Below are positions 35,441 to 45,057 of a DNA stretch of 64,000 nt, piece by piece (the first letter of the stretch is position 1; every line of letters starts with the position of its first letter). Origin of the DNA: Treponema vincentii. Lineage in GTDB: Bacteria; Spirochaetota; Spirochaetia; Treponematales; Treponemataceae. The DNA is taken from NCBI RefSeq assembly GCF_018336815.1, contig NZ_CP050497.1, positions 310,001 through 374,000 on the forward strand, in the 5' to 3' direction. The notes beneath the pieces were generated by a model. It saw nothing but the letters and a program-made list of their open reading frames with translations, searched no databases and was not told the origin of the DNA. A program made the translations under genes and the position numbers.

Positions 35441-35474
35441 GGCATCGCTAAAAAACTCAGTGTTTAGAGCTGCC
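35441..35474. repeat. Short hairpin of the ctaaaaa...tttagag type
   Basis: ggcatcgctaaaaaactc and gtgtttagagctgcc form an imperfect stem between the carboxypeptidase and miaB. It resembles stem 1 of the triple-hairpin repeat and may terminate or attenuate transcription. Confidence 0.45.
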
Positions 35475-35510
35475 TTGTTTATTTTATAGAAACTTTTAGG
35501 AATACATATT

Positions 35511-36881
35511 TTGAAATACTTTATTGAAACGTATGGATGTCAAATGAACTTTGCCGAGTCTGCGGCATTGGAACAGCTTTTGCGGGAACGCGGCTGGGAG
35601 ACTGCCGAATATATACAGCAGTGCAATTTGCTCATTGTTAATACCTGCTCGGTGCGGATAACTGCCGAAACCCGCGTGTTCGGGAGGCTTGGTCTTTTTT
35701 CTGCGATGAAAAAAAAGCGGAATTTTACGATCGTCTTGATGGGCTGTATGGCGCAGCGGTTACATGATCAGATAAAGGACAAATTCCCACTGCTTGATTA
35801 TGTCGTCGGGATGTTTGAACGGGATCGGTTTACGGCCATCTTCGATGCGGTTGAAAGGGAACTACTGTGGGAAGACACGGAAGAAGGTCTCGCTGAGCTT
35901 ACGGCGCTTAGCCCGCAGTCCGGGAATGAACAGCGCTATCATTTTTCCAAATGTTCGTATACCGAAGGGTCTTTTCAAAGCTTTGTGCCGATTATGAACG
36001 GCTGTAATAATTTTTGTACATACTGCATTGTGCCCTATATCCGCGGTAGGGAAATTTCCCGTCCGGTTGAAAATATTTTGGATGAGCTAAGATTTTTAAG
36101 CGGAAAAAATGTACGGGAAATTACGCTGTTGGGTCAGAATGTTAATTCGTATCACGGAGTTGATCCTGCCACGGGAGCAGCTGTGAGTTTTCCGTCCTTG
36201 CTTCGTGCGGTTTCAGCGACCTGTGCCGAACAGGACGTTATTAAATGGATACGCTTTATTTCAAGTCATCCGAAAGATTTATCGGATGAACTGATTGAGG
36301 TAATGGCGGACGATCCGCGGATATGCAAATCGCTGCATTTGCCGGTACAAAACGGCTCCAACGAAATTCTTGCGCGGATGAACCGCTGCTATACCGTTGA
36401 GCAATATCTCACCATCGTTGAAAAGCTTCGTAAGCGGATACCGGATATCGTGCTGACAACGGATATTTTAATCGGCTTTCCGGGAGAAACGCAGGCAGAG
36501 TTTGAAAAAACGCTTGAGCTGATGCGGACGGTACGGTTTGATTCGGCTTTTATGTATCATTATAACCCGCGTGAAGGGACGAGAGCGTATAATCTCCCCG
36601 ATAGGATTCCCGATGTCGAGCGGATTAACCGGCTGCAGCAAGTTATCGATTTACAGCAACGTATTACCGATCTTAAAATGCAGCAACGGGTTGGTTCAAC
36701 CGTTATGATGCTGATTGAATCACAGTCAAGAAACAATCCTGACGAATTGTTCGGACATACCGAACAGGGGGAGATGGCTGTCCTTGCGGAAAAGTGCGAT
36801 CCGGAACATATTGGACATTTTATGAAAGTTCAATTACAATCCGTAAAAGGGAAAACGTTTAGAGCTGTCCCTGTCGTGTAA
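35511..36881 (+). CDS. miaB: tRNA-2-methylthio-N6-dimethylallyladenosine synthase
   Basis: A 456-residue radical SAM methylthiotransferase that adds the 2-methylthio group to i6A37 of tRNAs. UPF0004 domain with Cys10 (YFIETYGCQMNFAES), IVNTCSVRI and LMGCMAQR; the radical cluster CNNFCTYC at Cys165, Cys169 and Cys172 (IVPYIRGREISRP); and a C-terminal TRAM RNA-binding domain (~375-455). TTG start, ten bases after an agg. An A8 run inside the gene keeps its frame. First of a compact operon with lapA-like, SPOR and serine hydrolase genes. Confidence 0.95.
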   Translation: MKYFIETYGCQMNFAESAALEQLLRERGWETAEYIQQCNLLIVNTCSVRITAETRVFGRLGLFSAMKKKRNFTIVLMGCMAQRLHDQIKDKFPLLDYVVGMFERDRFTAIFDAVERELLWEDTEEGLAELTALSPQSGNEQRYHFSKCSYTEGSFQSFVPIMNGCNNFCTYCIVPYIRGREISRPVENILDELRFLSGKNVREITLLGQNVNSYHGVDPATGAAVSFPSLLRAVSATCAEQDVIKWIRFISSHPKDLSDELIEVMADDPRICKSLHLPVQNGSNEILARMNRCYTVEQYLTIVEKLRKRIPDIVLTTDILIGFPGETQAEFEKTLELMRTVRFDSAFMYHYNPREGTRAYNLPDRIPDVERINRLQQVIDLQQRITDLKMQQRVGSTVMMLIESQSRNNPDELFGHTEQGEMAVLAEKCDPEHIGHFMKVQLQSVKGKTFRAVPVV

Positions 36882-36902
36882 GGAATTTCATGGGAGGATA
36901 TA

Positions 36903-37232
36903 ATGCCGGGAAAGTTATTGTATTTTATTATTGTGATGCTGATGATTGCTCTGTTTATGGGGTTTAATCTGTCAAACCGTTGCGATATTTCCGTCATTTT
37001 TTATGTATTCAAAGATGTACCGATTTTTTTAAGTATGCTGTTTGCATTTTTATTCGGGAATATCGCGGTCTTGCCCTTTCTTATCAGCAGTCGTCATAAA
37101 ATGAAGAAGGCTGAAAAGCAAGCAGCGTTATACCACGATGTGGAAAAAGTTGAATTAAAGCCTGAAAAACACCATTGGTTCGGGAAAAAGAAGCATTCCG
37201 AAGAAAACGGAACGGTAAAGCAGGATGTGTAG
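36903..37232 (+). CDS. LapA/DUF1049-domain membrane protein
   Basis: A 109-residue protein with two N-terminal transmembrane helices (KLLYFIIVMLMIALFMGFNL; VPIFLSMLFAFLFGNIAVLPFL) joined by a short loop containing ISVIFYVFKDVP, as in LapA-family proteins that help assemble lipopolysaccharide or other envelope parts. The C-terminal tail is basic and cytoplasmic. Strong ribosome binding site (gggagg). Its stop overlaps the next start by 8 bp. Confidence 0.85.
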   Translation: MPGKLLYFIIVMLMIALFMGFNLSNRCDISVIFYVFKDVPIFLSMLFAFLFGNIAVLPFLISSRHKMKKAEKQAALYHDVEKVELKPEKHHWFGKKKHSEENGTVKQDV

Positions 37233-38316
37233 CTGCTGTTCCGGATTTAGAAATATATATTTTTCTTTTATTATTATCGCCGGTGCGATAATAATAAATG
37301 CCGGAGGCAGTGTCTTTGCAGAGCCGGCTCTACAGCCTGCCGTACAGACTTTGGCCCAAAAAGCTTTTGCACAAAAGACAGACGCGGCGGTTAGGCAGTT
37401 TTTCGAAAAGAATTTGACAACGCTCCCTAATGCACAAGCAAAAGTTCAAGCGTTGACGCTGTTGGCAGACTATGAACAGCATAACGGGAATTATTCCAAT
37501 GCGGCGGACTGTTACCGGCAGGCAGCGGAATTCGATACTACCGATAAAAAGACTGCGCTTTTATTGGATGCGATTCGTGCGTTGCTCTGCGGCGGAAGCA
37601 TGGATTCTGCCCGCAGCCTGTTAAGTGAAATTGCTGCCGCGCTACCGGTGAGCGATGAAGATCCTTATTACCGGAGAGCTGCCGTGTATGACACGTGGAG
37701 ACTGCTCGCCGAAGACCGGGCTGACCGGGCTATCCCCCTCATTACCGCCTATACCAAGAAAAAGTCTTTTTCGGAATATCATCCTGCATTGCTGTTTACA
37801 CTCTGGTGGGTCAACGATGATGAGGACGCAAAACAGCGTCTGCTCAAAGAGTACCCTTCCGGTATGGAAGCGGCGGCGGTGAATGGAACCGTTACCGTGC
37901 AGCCGTCAACTTTTTGGTACTTAATGCCGAGGAGCGGACTTGCCCAACAGACGGCAACCGGCGGTTCAGCCGCTAAAACAAGCACATCCTCTAAAGCAGC
38001 AGCGGTTTCCGTACAATCGTCTAAATCAAACAGTGCTTCACCGCAATCGACAGCAATACAACCTGCAAAGATCGGTACCGGACACGAAGCACAAGCTAAA
38101 CCCGCCTACTATCAACTCGGGTTTTATAAAACAAAGAAATATGCGGAAGCGCTTGCCGCTGATTTGCAAAAAAAACATTTTACTCCCATTATAAAAGAAG
38201 AAACACGTCCCAGCGGTACTGTTTATTTTGCCGTACTTGTTAAAGAGAACGCTGCCGGAGATATGGGGCTTCGCTTAAAAGATGCCGGATATGAAGCTTT
38301 CCCGATTTTTCCCTAG
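37225..38316 (+). CDS. SPOR-domain protein with TPR-like region
   Basis: A 363-residue exported protein. Signal/anchor FSFIIIAGAIIINAGGSVFAEP; helical TPR-like region ~65-215 (YEQHNGNYSNAADCYRQAAEF); a low-complexity Ser/Ala/Lys linker; and a C-terminal SPOR domain ~290-363 (YYQLGFYKTKKYAEALAADL, FAVLVKENAAG). SPOR binds denuded glycan strands at the septum, so a role in division or wall turnover is likely. Overlaps the LapA gene and precedes a serine hydrolase by 17 bp. Confidence 0.85.
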   Translation: MCSCCSGFRNIYFSFIIIAGAIIINAGGSVFAEPALQPAVQTLAQKAFAQKTDAAVRQFFEKNLTTLPNAQAKVQALTLLADYEQHNGNYSNAADCYRQAAEFDTTDKKTALLLDAIRALLCGGSMDSARSLLSEIAAALPVSDEDPYYRRAAVYDTWRLLAEDRADRAIPLITAYTKKKSFSEYHPALLFTLWWVNDDEDAKQRLLKEYPSGMEAAAVNGTVTVQPSTFWYLMPRSGLAQQTATGGSAAKTSTSSKAAAVSVQSSKSNSASPQSTAIQPAKIGTGHEAQAKPAYYQLGFYKTKKYAEALAADLQKKHFTPIIKEETRPSGTVYFAVLVKENAAGDMGLRLKDAGYEAFPIFP

Positions 38317-38333
38317 ATTTTTCCTTTGGCCGT

Positions 38334-40280
38334 TTGTTATTTCGGCCTTTGTTTCGTATTTTTTCGTTGAGCCTTTTGGGATGCGCTTCTACCTCTGCCC
38401 ATAAACACGACAGCTTATTGCCTACCGATACTGCCGGAATGATTGACGCAGTATTTTCTGCCGATGCACAAATGCAAGCGGAACAGACGTTTCCGATTCC
38501 GATGAAGGAATACGATGCTTCTATTTTACCGAATAACTATCTTGCCTTTACTGCGTATAAAGGACAGGCTCGTATTTATTTTTGGGCACAGGGGCTTGCT
38601 TCTTTTGATTTGTACATTAATAACCGAAAGATTCCGACAAAATCTCTTTGTACGGATAAACCGATGTGCTTTGATGCATCGCCGTATATCAAAAACGGCA
38701 GAAATATGCTTTATATTGCGGCGCTTATTCCTGCTAAAAGCGGAACGGCAAAAAAGCAGGTACAACCTTCATTACAGGTAAAAATCCCCTATCCTGTTAT
38801 TTTGCCGCTTTCAAATTCACAAAAAGGATTAAAGAAACAACGGAAAGGTCTGCCGTATTTGGAAGCAACGCTCGAAATAGTTGATCAACTGCTGACTGCA
38901 GAAACGGAAGCGGGGTTTCCCGGCGCTCAGCTTGTCATTATTAAAGACGGTACTATGATTAAAAACAGCGCTTATGGCGTTATAAGCAGGGTTGACAGTG
39001 TCGGCAATTTGCTTCATGAGGGCGTTCCGGTAACGGAAAAAACCTTATTCGATCTTGCCAGCAATACCAAGATGTATGCAGCCAATTTTGCCATTCAAAA
39101 GCTGATTTCCGAGCGGCAGCTTGCGCTAACCGATACTGTCCGGCACTTTTTTCCGCAATTTGTTGATGCTAAGAAAAGTAAAATAAAAGGCAAGGCCGAT
39201 ATTACGGTCTTTGATCTTCTTACCCACCAATCGGGATTTCCCGCCGGAAGACCGTATTCGCAAAAAATTGAGAAGCTTAAAAATGTTTCAAAAAAAAGCT
39301 ACCGTGAGCATACCTTTGACTTGATTATGGAAACTCCGCTCGTGTATCTGCCGCGGACTTCAATGATCTATTCCGATATCAATTATATGCTGCTCACCTA
39401 TATTATCGAAAAGATAACGGGGATGGGACTTGCGGAATATGTTGCCGATAATTTTTACCGCCCGCTTGGGTTGGATAGAATTTGTTTTACACCGCTCCGG
39501 CAGGGTTTCACACTCGATGAGATTGCCGCCACGGAAATCAAAGCCAAGCCGCGTAGTCAAGCCGCTGCTGATGGTGTACAACCAACGGAATTGATACACG
39601 GGACTGTTCACGATTCGGAAGCGTATACGGCAATGGAAGAGATTAGCGGACATGCCGGTTTATTCGCAAATGCGGAAAGTATTGCAGTGCTTGCTCAAGT
39701 AATGCTGAATAACGGCGGGTATGGTGTTAAGCGGCTTTTCGATCCTGCAGTCGCCGGGTATTTTACGGCACAGCAATCCCTTGTTTCAAGTATCGGGCTT
39801 GGCTGGCGGAGACAGGGTATGCAAGAATATACTTGGGCATTTTCTCCCTTTGCCTCTGCCGGAACCTTCGGGCATACCGGCTGGACGGGAACACTTACCG
39901 TTATCGACCCCGCCGAACATCTTATCATTATTTTATTAACCAATGCAAAAAATACCGTTCCGGCGCACAACACGCGCAACAGCCGATTCGAGGGCGATTA
40001 CTATTTGGCAAAGCGGTATGGGGCGATAACCGCGCTTATTTACGAGGCATTCCGCCGGCCGACGCAAACGCAGCTGGATAGTATGCTCATCGAACTTGCC
40101 GAAAAAAAATATGAAATGCTGCAACAAATTTCCGCTTTTGATAATCAAGGCTATATCAATGATCTTGCGGCAATTATGAAAATCGTTAAACAGTATGCTA
40201 AGAAATCTGCGCGTTTGCGTAAATTTCTCAAAACTAAAACTGCTGCACAGATTCTTAAAGTTGTTGACGGCCGGTTATAG
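38334..40280 (+). CDS. Beta-lactamase-fold serine hydrolase, lipoprotein
   Basis: A 648-residue protein. TTG start with a short lipoprotein signal LLFRPLFRIFSLSLLGC, then an N-terminal ~170-residue domain of unknown type, and a class C beta-lactamase/esterase domain from ~175. Catalytic elements: SNTK in LFDLASNTKMYAANFAI (Ser-x-x-Lys), YSDINYMLLTYIIE (Tyr motif) and the GHTGWTGT C-terminal box. Likely a peptidoglycan or ester hydrolase rather than an antibiotic-resistance enzyme. The start is uncertain because no better codon with a ribosome binding site is visible. Confidence 0.85.
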   Translation: MLFRPLFRIFSLSLLGCASTSAHKHDSLLPTDTAGMIDAVFSADAQMQAEQTFPIPMKEYDASILPNNYLAFTAYKGQARIYFWAQGLASFDLYINNRKIPTKSLCTDKPMCFDASPYIKNGRNMLYIAALIPAKSGTAKKQVQPSLQVKIPYPVILPLSNSQKGLKKQRKGLPYLEATLEIVDQLLTAETEAGFPGAQLVIIKDGTMIKNSAYGVISRVDSVGNLLHEGVPVTEKTLFDLASNTKMYAANFAIQKLISERQLALTDTVRHFFPQFVDAKKSKIKGKADITVFDLLTHQSGFPAGRPYSQKIEKLKNVSKKSYREHTFDLIMETPLVYLPRTSMIYSDINYMLLTYIIEKITGMGLAEYVADNFYRPLGLDRICFTPLRQGFTLDEIAATEIKAKPRSQAAADGVQPTELIHGTVHDSEAYTAMEEISGHAGLFANAESIAVLAQVMLNNGGYGVKRLFDPAVAGYFTAQQSLVSSIGLGWRRQGMQEYTWAFSPFASAGTFGHTGWTGTLTVIDPAEHLIIILLTNAKNTVPAHNTRNSRFEGDYYLAKRYGAITALIYEAFRRPTQTQLDSMLIELAEKKYEMLQQISAFDNQGYINDLAAIMKIVKQYAKKSARLRKFLKTKTAAQILKVVDGRL

Positions 40281-40294
40281 AAACGGGAGCGCGG

Positions 40295-40951
40295 TTACAC
40301 GTATGCTCCTTGATATTTTTTTTCAAATTCGATCGTTGTGATGGAACCGTGTCCCGGATACACTTGCGTATTTTCCGGTAGTTCATTAAAAAGCCGCTTG
40401 AGCGACTGGCATATCTGCATTTCATTGCCGCCAAGCAAATCGGTTCTGCCGCGGGAGCCGTAGAAAAGGGTATCCCCGCTAAAAAGGATACCTGCTTCTT
40501 TGTTCCATAGGCAAACCGACCCTTGCGTATGGCCCGGAGTATGCAGCACGGTAAAGCCGCTTACGCTGTCCCCTTCTTTATAAAAATCCGTCGGTTCCGG
40601 AAGCGGATTTTTTTCCAGCGGCTCAATTAATTTTTCGGCATGAAGCGGTCCAAAACTTTTAAAATGGGTTGCCGTACCGGCTGTTCCGAGGTATGCGGCA
40701 TCATTTTCGTGAATCCACAAGCGGTAGTCGGGATACTTTCGCACTAAGGCCGGCAAGCCGCCGACATGATCAAAGTGTCCGTGCGTCAGCATAATTTCGA
40801 GGTGAGTAGGATTAAGTTCATATAGATATTGGGATAATTCGGGGTCAAATCCGCCCGGATCGATTATGGCGACACTTTCTTTGCTCAACGGGAATACCCA
40901 TGTATTAACCATAAGGTAGCCGGTTTCAAACTTTTCTATTGAATATTCCAT
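40295..40951 (-). CDS. MBL-fold metallo-hydrolase (glyoxalase II-like)
   Basis: A 218-residue enzyme with the full zinc ligand set: THGHFDHVGG (H-x-H-x-D-H), HTPGHTQGSV, FSGDTLF and YPGHGSITT. Family substrates include hydroxyacyl-glutathione and related thioesters. ATG start; convergent with the serine hydrolase (15-bp gap). Confidence 0.92.
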   Translation of the reverse strand: MEYSIEKFETGYLMVNTWVFPLSKESVAIIDPGGFDPELSQYLYELNPTHLEIMLTHGHFDHVGGLPALVRKYPDYRLWIHENDAAYLGTAGTATHFKSFGPLHAEKLIEPLEKNPLPEPTDFYKEGDSVSGFTVLHTPGHTQGSVCLWNKEAGILFSGDTLFYGSRGRTDLLGGNEMQICQSLKRLFNELPENTQVYPGHGSITTIEFEKKYQGAYV

Positions 40952-41087
40952 GATAAAGTCCTTTTACAAGCTTTGAGGAGAGTTGAGAATAGTATAGGCG
41001 ATTTTATGGATTAAAACAATCATAACGGGCAAACACATCAGACTGTTTTTGAAAGTATATGGGCGGCTTTTTTGCAGAAAACTTACA

Positions 41088-41141
41088 AAGCCGATTGTCA
41101 ATCCATTATAAACAAAATTCAGAATCGATAAATCGGCTTTG
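41088..41141 (-). terminator. Inverted repeat downstream of rpsU
   Basis: aaagccgatt (41088-41097) pairs perfectly with aatcggcttt (41132-41141) around a 34-base loop. It is positioned to end the rpsU transcript (minus strand), but the T-tract is short, so termination is only probable. Confidence 0.5.
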
Positions 41142-41158
41142 CTGTTGATTGTTAAAAA

Positions 41159-41368
41159 TTAATATGATTTTGAATCATACGATTTGCGGTTTTTTTTCAT
41201 TAACTTGCGCTGAAGAGCTTTCTTCTTTCTATTTAAAATAGTAGAGGGCTTTTCATAATATTCACGCTTTTTCCACTCGCGGATAATCCCTTCTTTTTCA
41301 ACTTGGCGCTTAAAGCGCTTAATCGCTTTTTCAAGGTTTTCGGAATCATCGATAACGATACTTGCCAC
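41159..41368 (-). CDS. rpsU: 30S ribosomal protein S21
   Basis: A 69-residue, strongly basic S21: [28 protein letters not shown], then [33 protein letters not shown] start eight bases after ggaggtgat, an extended Shine-Dalgarno sequence. S21 is needed for initiation at natural mRNAs and is the last protein added to the 30S subunit. Alone, with no dnaG/rpoD partners here. Confidence 0.96.
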   Translation of the reverse strand: MASIVIDDSENLEKAIKRFKRQVEKEGIIREWKKREYYEKPSTILNRKKKALQRKLMKKNRKSYDSKSY

Positions 41369-41755
41369 TTACAGAATCACCTCCAATGGATTATATCCTT
41401 AGTATCTTGTTGTACGATAACGATTTTATATTCTTCTGTCAAGCAGGCGGTTTTGACGGAGGACGGTTTTGATACCGTGAGTATTTTCAAAAATTCAAAA
41501 ATTCGTGCTTGACTTCTACAGTAGATCAATATACACTTAAAGTATACCGATCCTATCGGTAGCGGCTCAATAAATAATGGATAAATTTTATGGAGCTGTA
41601 CATTTCAAAAACAAGGCTCTTCTAAAGACACCTGTCTTTTAGATATGTCCGCTTGAGTTTATTGCAAATAGTCATAGTACAAATCGGCAGAAAAAAAGTT
41701 TCACAGAGAGAATACCATTCGGGCAGGGAAACCGGAGAATATTAGGAGAGATACT
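41369..41755. other. Intergenic region between rpsU and the chemoreceptor gene
   Basis: 387 bp without a supported gene. It contains a palindrome, taccgat-cct-atcggta (41545-41561), 195 bases ahead of the chemoreceptor start, and ttgact (41511-41516) followed by an AT-rich stretch. These may be promoter or operator parts for the mcp gene, but no complete promoter is certain. aggaga (41742-41751) is the mcp ribosome binding site. Confidence 0.45.
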
Positions 41756-43843
41756 ATGTCCATACGCTCTAAACTTACGCTTTTTATGATGATTGCCGTA
41801 CTCGTTACTGCTTCGCTCAGCCTTACCTTTATGGTATTATCGGTTCGCAGAAAATTCGAGCAGCGTTTTTATGAAGACAGCAAAGCAATGCTGGATTCGG
41901 CGGCAATCAATTTAGAAGTCGCTTTTACCAGAGGCTTTGCTGCTGCGCAGAATTGGTCGGAAAATTATAATCTGATCAGCTGGGTTGAACAGGGACAGCC
42001 GGAAGGAAATCTGAAAAGCGATGTGATGCGGGATTTTCAGAAACTTGCTGCAAAAGAAAATATTATTTCGGTCTTTATTGCCGGTGCACAGACACAAACC
42101 AATTATATGTCGGATGCAAATAGAGTAATACAAGTAGGAAAATTGGATTCCGGAAATACTTCGGATGCTTGGTTTTATACTACTTTACAGCTTAAAGATC
42201 CCATCACGTTTTTTATCAATAAAAATAAAGAGACCGGACTAACCGGCTTATGGATTAATGCGCAGGTTTTCGATGCGCAAAAACAAATTATCGGTGTTGC
42301 TGGCGTCGGACTGAGCTTGGACACTTCTATAAAGAGTTTAAAGCAGGCGGTACCGAGCGATCATTCAACGCTTTATTTGGTCGACTCTAATGAAAATATT
42401 GTAATTTCATCAAATGATGACGTGTTCGGTAAGCATTTACAGGATTATATCCCTGCCGAAGCGCAATCGGTGCAGGGATTTCCTCATCTTGGTTCGTGGC
42501 ATGAAAATCAAACCGGAAAAATGATTTATGCAAAAAGAGCGGCCTCTAGAGATTTCCCTTATACGATTGTGTTGACGGCGCCGATTAAAGACTTTTTACC
42601 GTCTGTTTTCAGTATTGTGCTGGATTCTACGGTTGCAATAATCATAATGCTGCTTTTGGTGTCGCTGCTGATTGCACTGAATGCGCGGAGTACCTCAAAA
42701 CGGATTATCGATATTGGGGGCGTGTTAGGGTCACTTGCGCAAGGAAATCTGACCGTACAAGCGGATACCCATAAGGATGAAATAGGTCAAATCGGTAATT
42801 ATTTGAATCATACAACGGGTACGATGCGGAAGTTATTTAAACAAGTCAAAGATGAAGCGCATAATATGACGAGCATCGGTGAAAATCTTTTTCTGGAGAT
42901 GCAAAAGGCGGACGGTGCTATTACTCAGATTGCAAGTGAAATAGACAGTCTCCATGCTACAGCTGATAATCAAGCACATAGTGTTTCGGAAACATCCAGT
43001 GCTATCGCACAAATTATTGAAGCTATACGTGAATTAAATACGTCGATTGAGGGACAATCTTCCGATGTCAGCGATGTTTCCTCTGCGGTAGAGCAAATGG
43101 TTGCAAATATCCAAGCAGTTACTGCGAGCGTGCAAAAGGCAAATACGGCGCTTCAGTCACTTTCGTCGGCAACAGTCGACGGTAAAAATACCCTTGTGGA
43201 GACAAATGCCATTTCGCAAAAGATTGCAGAACAATCGGGCAGTTTGCTTGAAGCTTCAAATGTCATTGAAAATATCGCCTCGCAAACAAATCTGTTGGCA
43301 ATGAATGCTGCGATTGAGGCTGCTCACGCCGGAGAGACAGGAAAGGGGTTTGCTGTTGTCGCCGATGAGATACGGAAACTGGCAGAAGAATCGAGCGCAC
43401 AAGGAAAAACCATCAGCGGAACTCTAAAGATGATAACCGCCGAGATAGATCAACTGGTAAAGGCAGCCTCACTGGCGGTAGAAAAATTTACCGTTATTTC
43501 GGGGCATACTGATGCAGTACAGGAATCGGCCTCTATGGTTGCATTTTCGATGACGGAGCAGTCAAAAGCCGGTAAAGAAGTGCTGACTTCCATGCAGGAT
43601 ATAAATGCGGTAACGCAATCGGTTCAGCAAGGCTCTGCCGAAATCTCCGGCGGGAGTGAAAAGGTTATGGATGAGGTACGAAACTTAGATAAAGTTACGC
43701 AAACCCTTCAAAGCCGTATGGAAGAAATGGCTTCAAATTTTATGCAGATTAACGATGCCATCTACGGAGTAAAGTCATTTACGGAACGAAATAAAGAAAG
43801 CATCAATCGATTGGTTGATGAAATCGGGAAATTCAAAGTGTAA
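41756..43843 (+). CDS. Methyl-accepting chemotaxis protein
   Basis: A 695-residue transmembrane receptor. TM1 ~8-30, periplasmic dCache-type sensor ~35-280 (ISVFIAGAQTQTNYM; GLTGLWINAQVFDAQKQIIGVAGVGLSLD), TM2 ~285-310 (STVAIIIMLLLVSLLIAL), HAMP (GGVLGSLAQGNLTV), then the cytoplasmic signalling coiled coil with the invariant hairpin tip ENIASQTNLLAMNAAIEAAHAG. No C-terminal CheR-tethering pentapeptide. Ligand unknown; Cache receptors usually sense small metabolites. Confidence 0.95.
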   Translation: MSIRSKLTLFMMIAVLVTASLSLTFMVLSVRRKFEQRFYEDSKAMLDSAAINLEVAFTRGFAAAQNWSENYNLISWVEQGQPEGNLKSDVMRDFQKLAAKENIISVFIAGAQTQTNYMSDANRVIQVGKLDSGNTSDAWFYTTLQLKDPITFFINKNKETGLTGLWINAQVFDAQKQIIGVAGVGLSLDTSIKSLKQAVPSDHSTLYLVDSNENIVISSNDDVFGKHLQDYIPAEAQSVQGFPHLGSWHENQTGKMIYAKRAASRDFPYTIVLTAPIKDFLPSVFSIVLDSTVAIIIMLLLVSLLIALNARSTSKRIIDIGGVLGSLAQGNLTVQADTHKDEIGQIGNYLNHTTGTMRKLFKQVKDEAHNMTSIGENLFLEMQKADGAITQIASEIDSLHATADNQAHSVSETSSAIAQIIEAIRELNTSIEGQSSDVSDVSSAVEQMVANIQAVTASVQKANTALQSLSSATVDGKNTLVETNAISQKIAEQSGSLLEASNVIENIASQTNLLAMNAAIEAAHAGETGKGFAVVADEIRKLAEESSAQGKTISGTLKMITAEIDQLVKAASLAVEKFTVISGHTDAVQESASMVAFSMTEQSKAGKEVLTSMQDINAVTQSVQQGSAEISGGSEKVMDEVRNLDKVTQTLQSRMEEMASNFMQINDAIYGVKSFTERNKESINRLVDEIGKFKV

Positions 43844-43901
43844 GTATTGCTCATAAATTCGCTTTATTTAACAATTCTCTTTTCGCGCTCTTGGCGGATA
43901 T

Positions 43902-43908
43902 GGGGGGG
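43902..43908 (+). repeat. Poly-G tract (G7) upstream of the Bat operon
   Basis: Seven Gs in an intergenic region 150 bp ahead of the batA-like start. Poly-G tracts in promoter regions vary in length in treponemes. Whether it lies in a promoter here cannot be told from the sequence. Confidence 0.6.
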
Positions 43909-44058
43909 ATTCTCGTAGGTTACCAAGTTTAGCAAGATCAGTATTTTCAGCGATTTGAATAATCTGCATATCTATGAAGCTTTGTCATGGATGCAATGCG
44001 TACCCTTGCATAAACGCACACAGACCCGTAAAATTACCCCCGTGATAAGGACATCCGT

Positions 44059-45057
44059 GTGCTGAATTTTCAACGACCGCTTTCTTTTTTCCTCCTGCTG
44101 TTACTGCCGACTTTTGTACTGCTCCGGCGGACGGGGAGATTGCAAGCGGTATCGATATCGCTGCCGCTCGGAAATTGGAACGGATTTGTTCCAGAAAAAA
44201 ATCTGCGGGTGTATCTTGTGCACCGTATCTCCCAGTACACCCTTGCGGCAGCCTTTGTGTTCGCCGTTGCAGCGCTTGCGGAACCGGTACGGCAAACTTC
44301 CGAAGCGATGTATGCCGGTTCGGGACAGGCGCTGATGTTTGTCATCGACACCAGCCCCTCGATGGCGGCACAGGACATGGGAACACAGACACGGCTTGAG
44401 GCGGCGAAGCAGATTATCAAGTCTTTTGCGGAAAAGTACGAAGGTGATTCGTTGGGTCTTACCGCGCTGGGAAGTTCCGCCGCCGTACTCATTCCACCGA
44501 CAATCGATCGGCACACGTTTCTGACTCGGTTGGATCAACTGCAAGTCGGTGAATTCGGTGACGGAACGGCAATCGGTATGGGGCTTGCCTCTGCCGTGCT
44601 GCATCTGACACAGTATTCCACGATCCCCTCACATATCATTCTCTTTACCGACGGAGATAACAACACCGGAGAGGTGCATCCCCGCGCTGCTGCGGATATC
44701 ATCAAGCATAAAAAAATCGGATTCTACATTATCGGGTTGGGAAAGTCGGGATATGCGCCGGTTAAGTATATTGATCCGATTCAAAAAAAAGAAATTTCCG
44801 GTACGCTCAACACCGTGTTTAATGAAGCGGAGTTACAAAAAATCGCCGGTTACGGTAACGGCCGCTATTTTTCGGCACAGTCACCCGAATTATTAACGGA
44901 TATTTTTAATCGATTTATTCAAAAAATACCGGCGACGCCTCCTTCAATGACAATGCGTAAATACGCGTACCTTGACGGGCTGTTTTTATTGATTGCAATG
45001 AGCTGCGCGGTAGGAGCATGGCTGCTCCGCAGAATCGGAATGCAGGCGGTGTCATAA
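44059..45057 (+). CDS. batA: BatA-like von Willebrand factor A membrane protein
   Basis: A 332-residue membrane protein: two N-terminal helices (residues ~5-22 and ~58-78), a VWA domain from ~90 with the metal-binding MIDAS motif FVIDTSPSMAAQD and later TALGSS, FGDGTAIGMGL, ILFTDGDNNTGE, and a C-terminal helix near 310-328. GTG start with aagga at 8 bases. Bat proteins are associated with aerotolerance and with MoxR-type AAA ATPases in other bacteria; no MoxR gene is visible here. First gene of a four-gene operon; ends in a TAATG overlap. Confidence 0.85.
   Translation: MLNFQRPLSFFLLLLLPTFVLLRRTGRLQAVSISLPLGNWNGFVPEKNLRVYLVHRISQYTLAAAFVFAVAALAEPVRQTSEAMYAGSGQALMFVIDTSPSMAAQDMGTQTRLEAAKQIIKSFAEKYEGDSLGLTALGSSAAVLIPPTIDRHTFLTRLDQLQVGEFGDGTAIGMGLASAVLHLTQYSTIPSHIILFTDGDNNTGEVHPRAAADIIKHKKIGFYIIGLGKSGYAPVKYIDPIQKKEISGTLNTVFNEAELQKIAGYGNGRYFSAQSPELLTDIFNRFIQKIPATPPSMTMRKYAYLDGLFLLIAMSCAVGAWLLRRIGMQAVS

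Noticed and set aside
41521-41565. Sigma-28 promoter ahead of the chemoreceptor
   Set aside because: taaag and ccgat elements are present, but spacing does not fit the TAAA-N15-GCCGATAA pattern; the palindrome explains the sequence better.
44101-44604. Long minus-strand ORFs opposite the bat genes
   Set aside because: They are antisense shadows of well-supported plus-strand genes with VWA motifs and lack ribosome binding sites.
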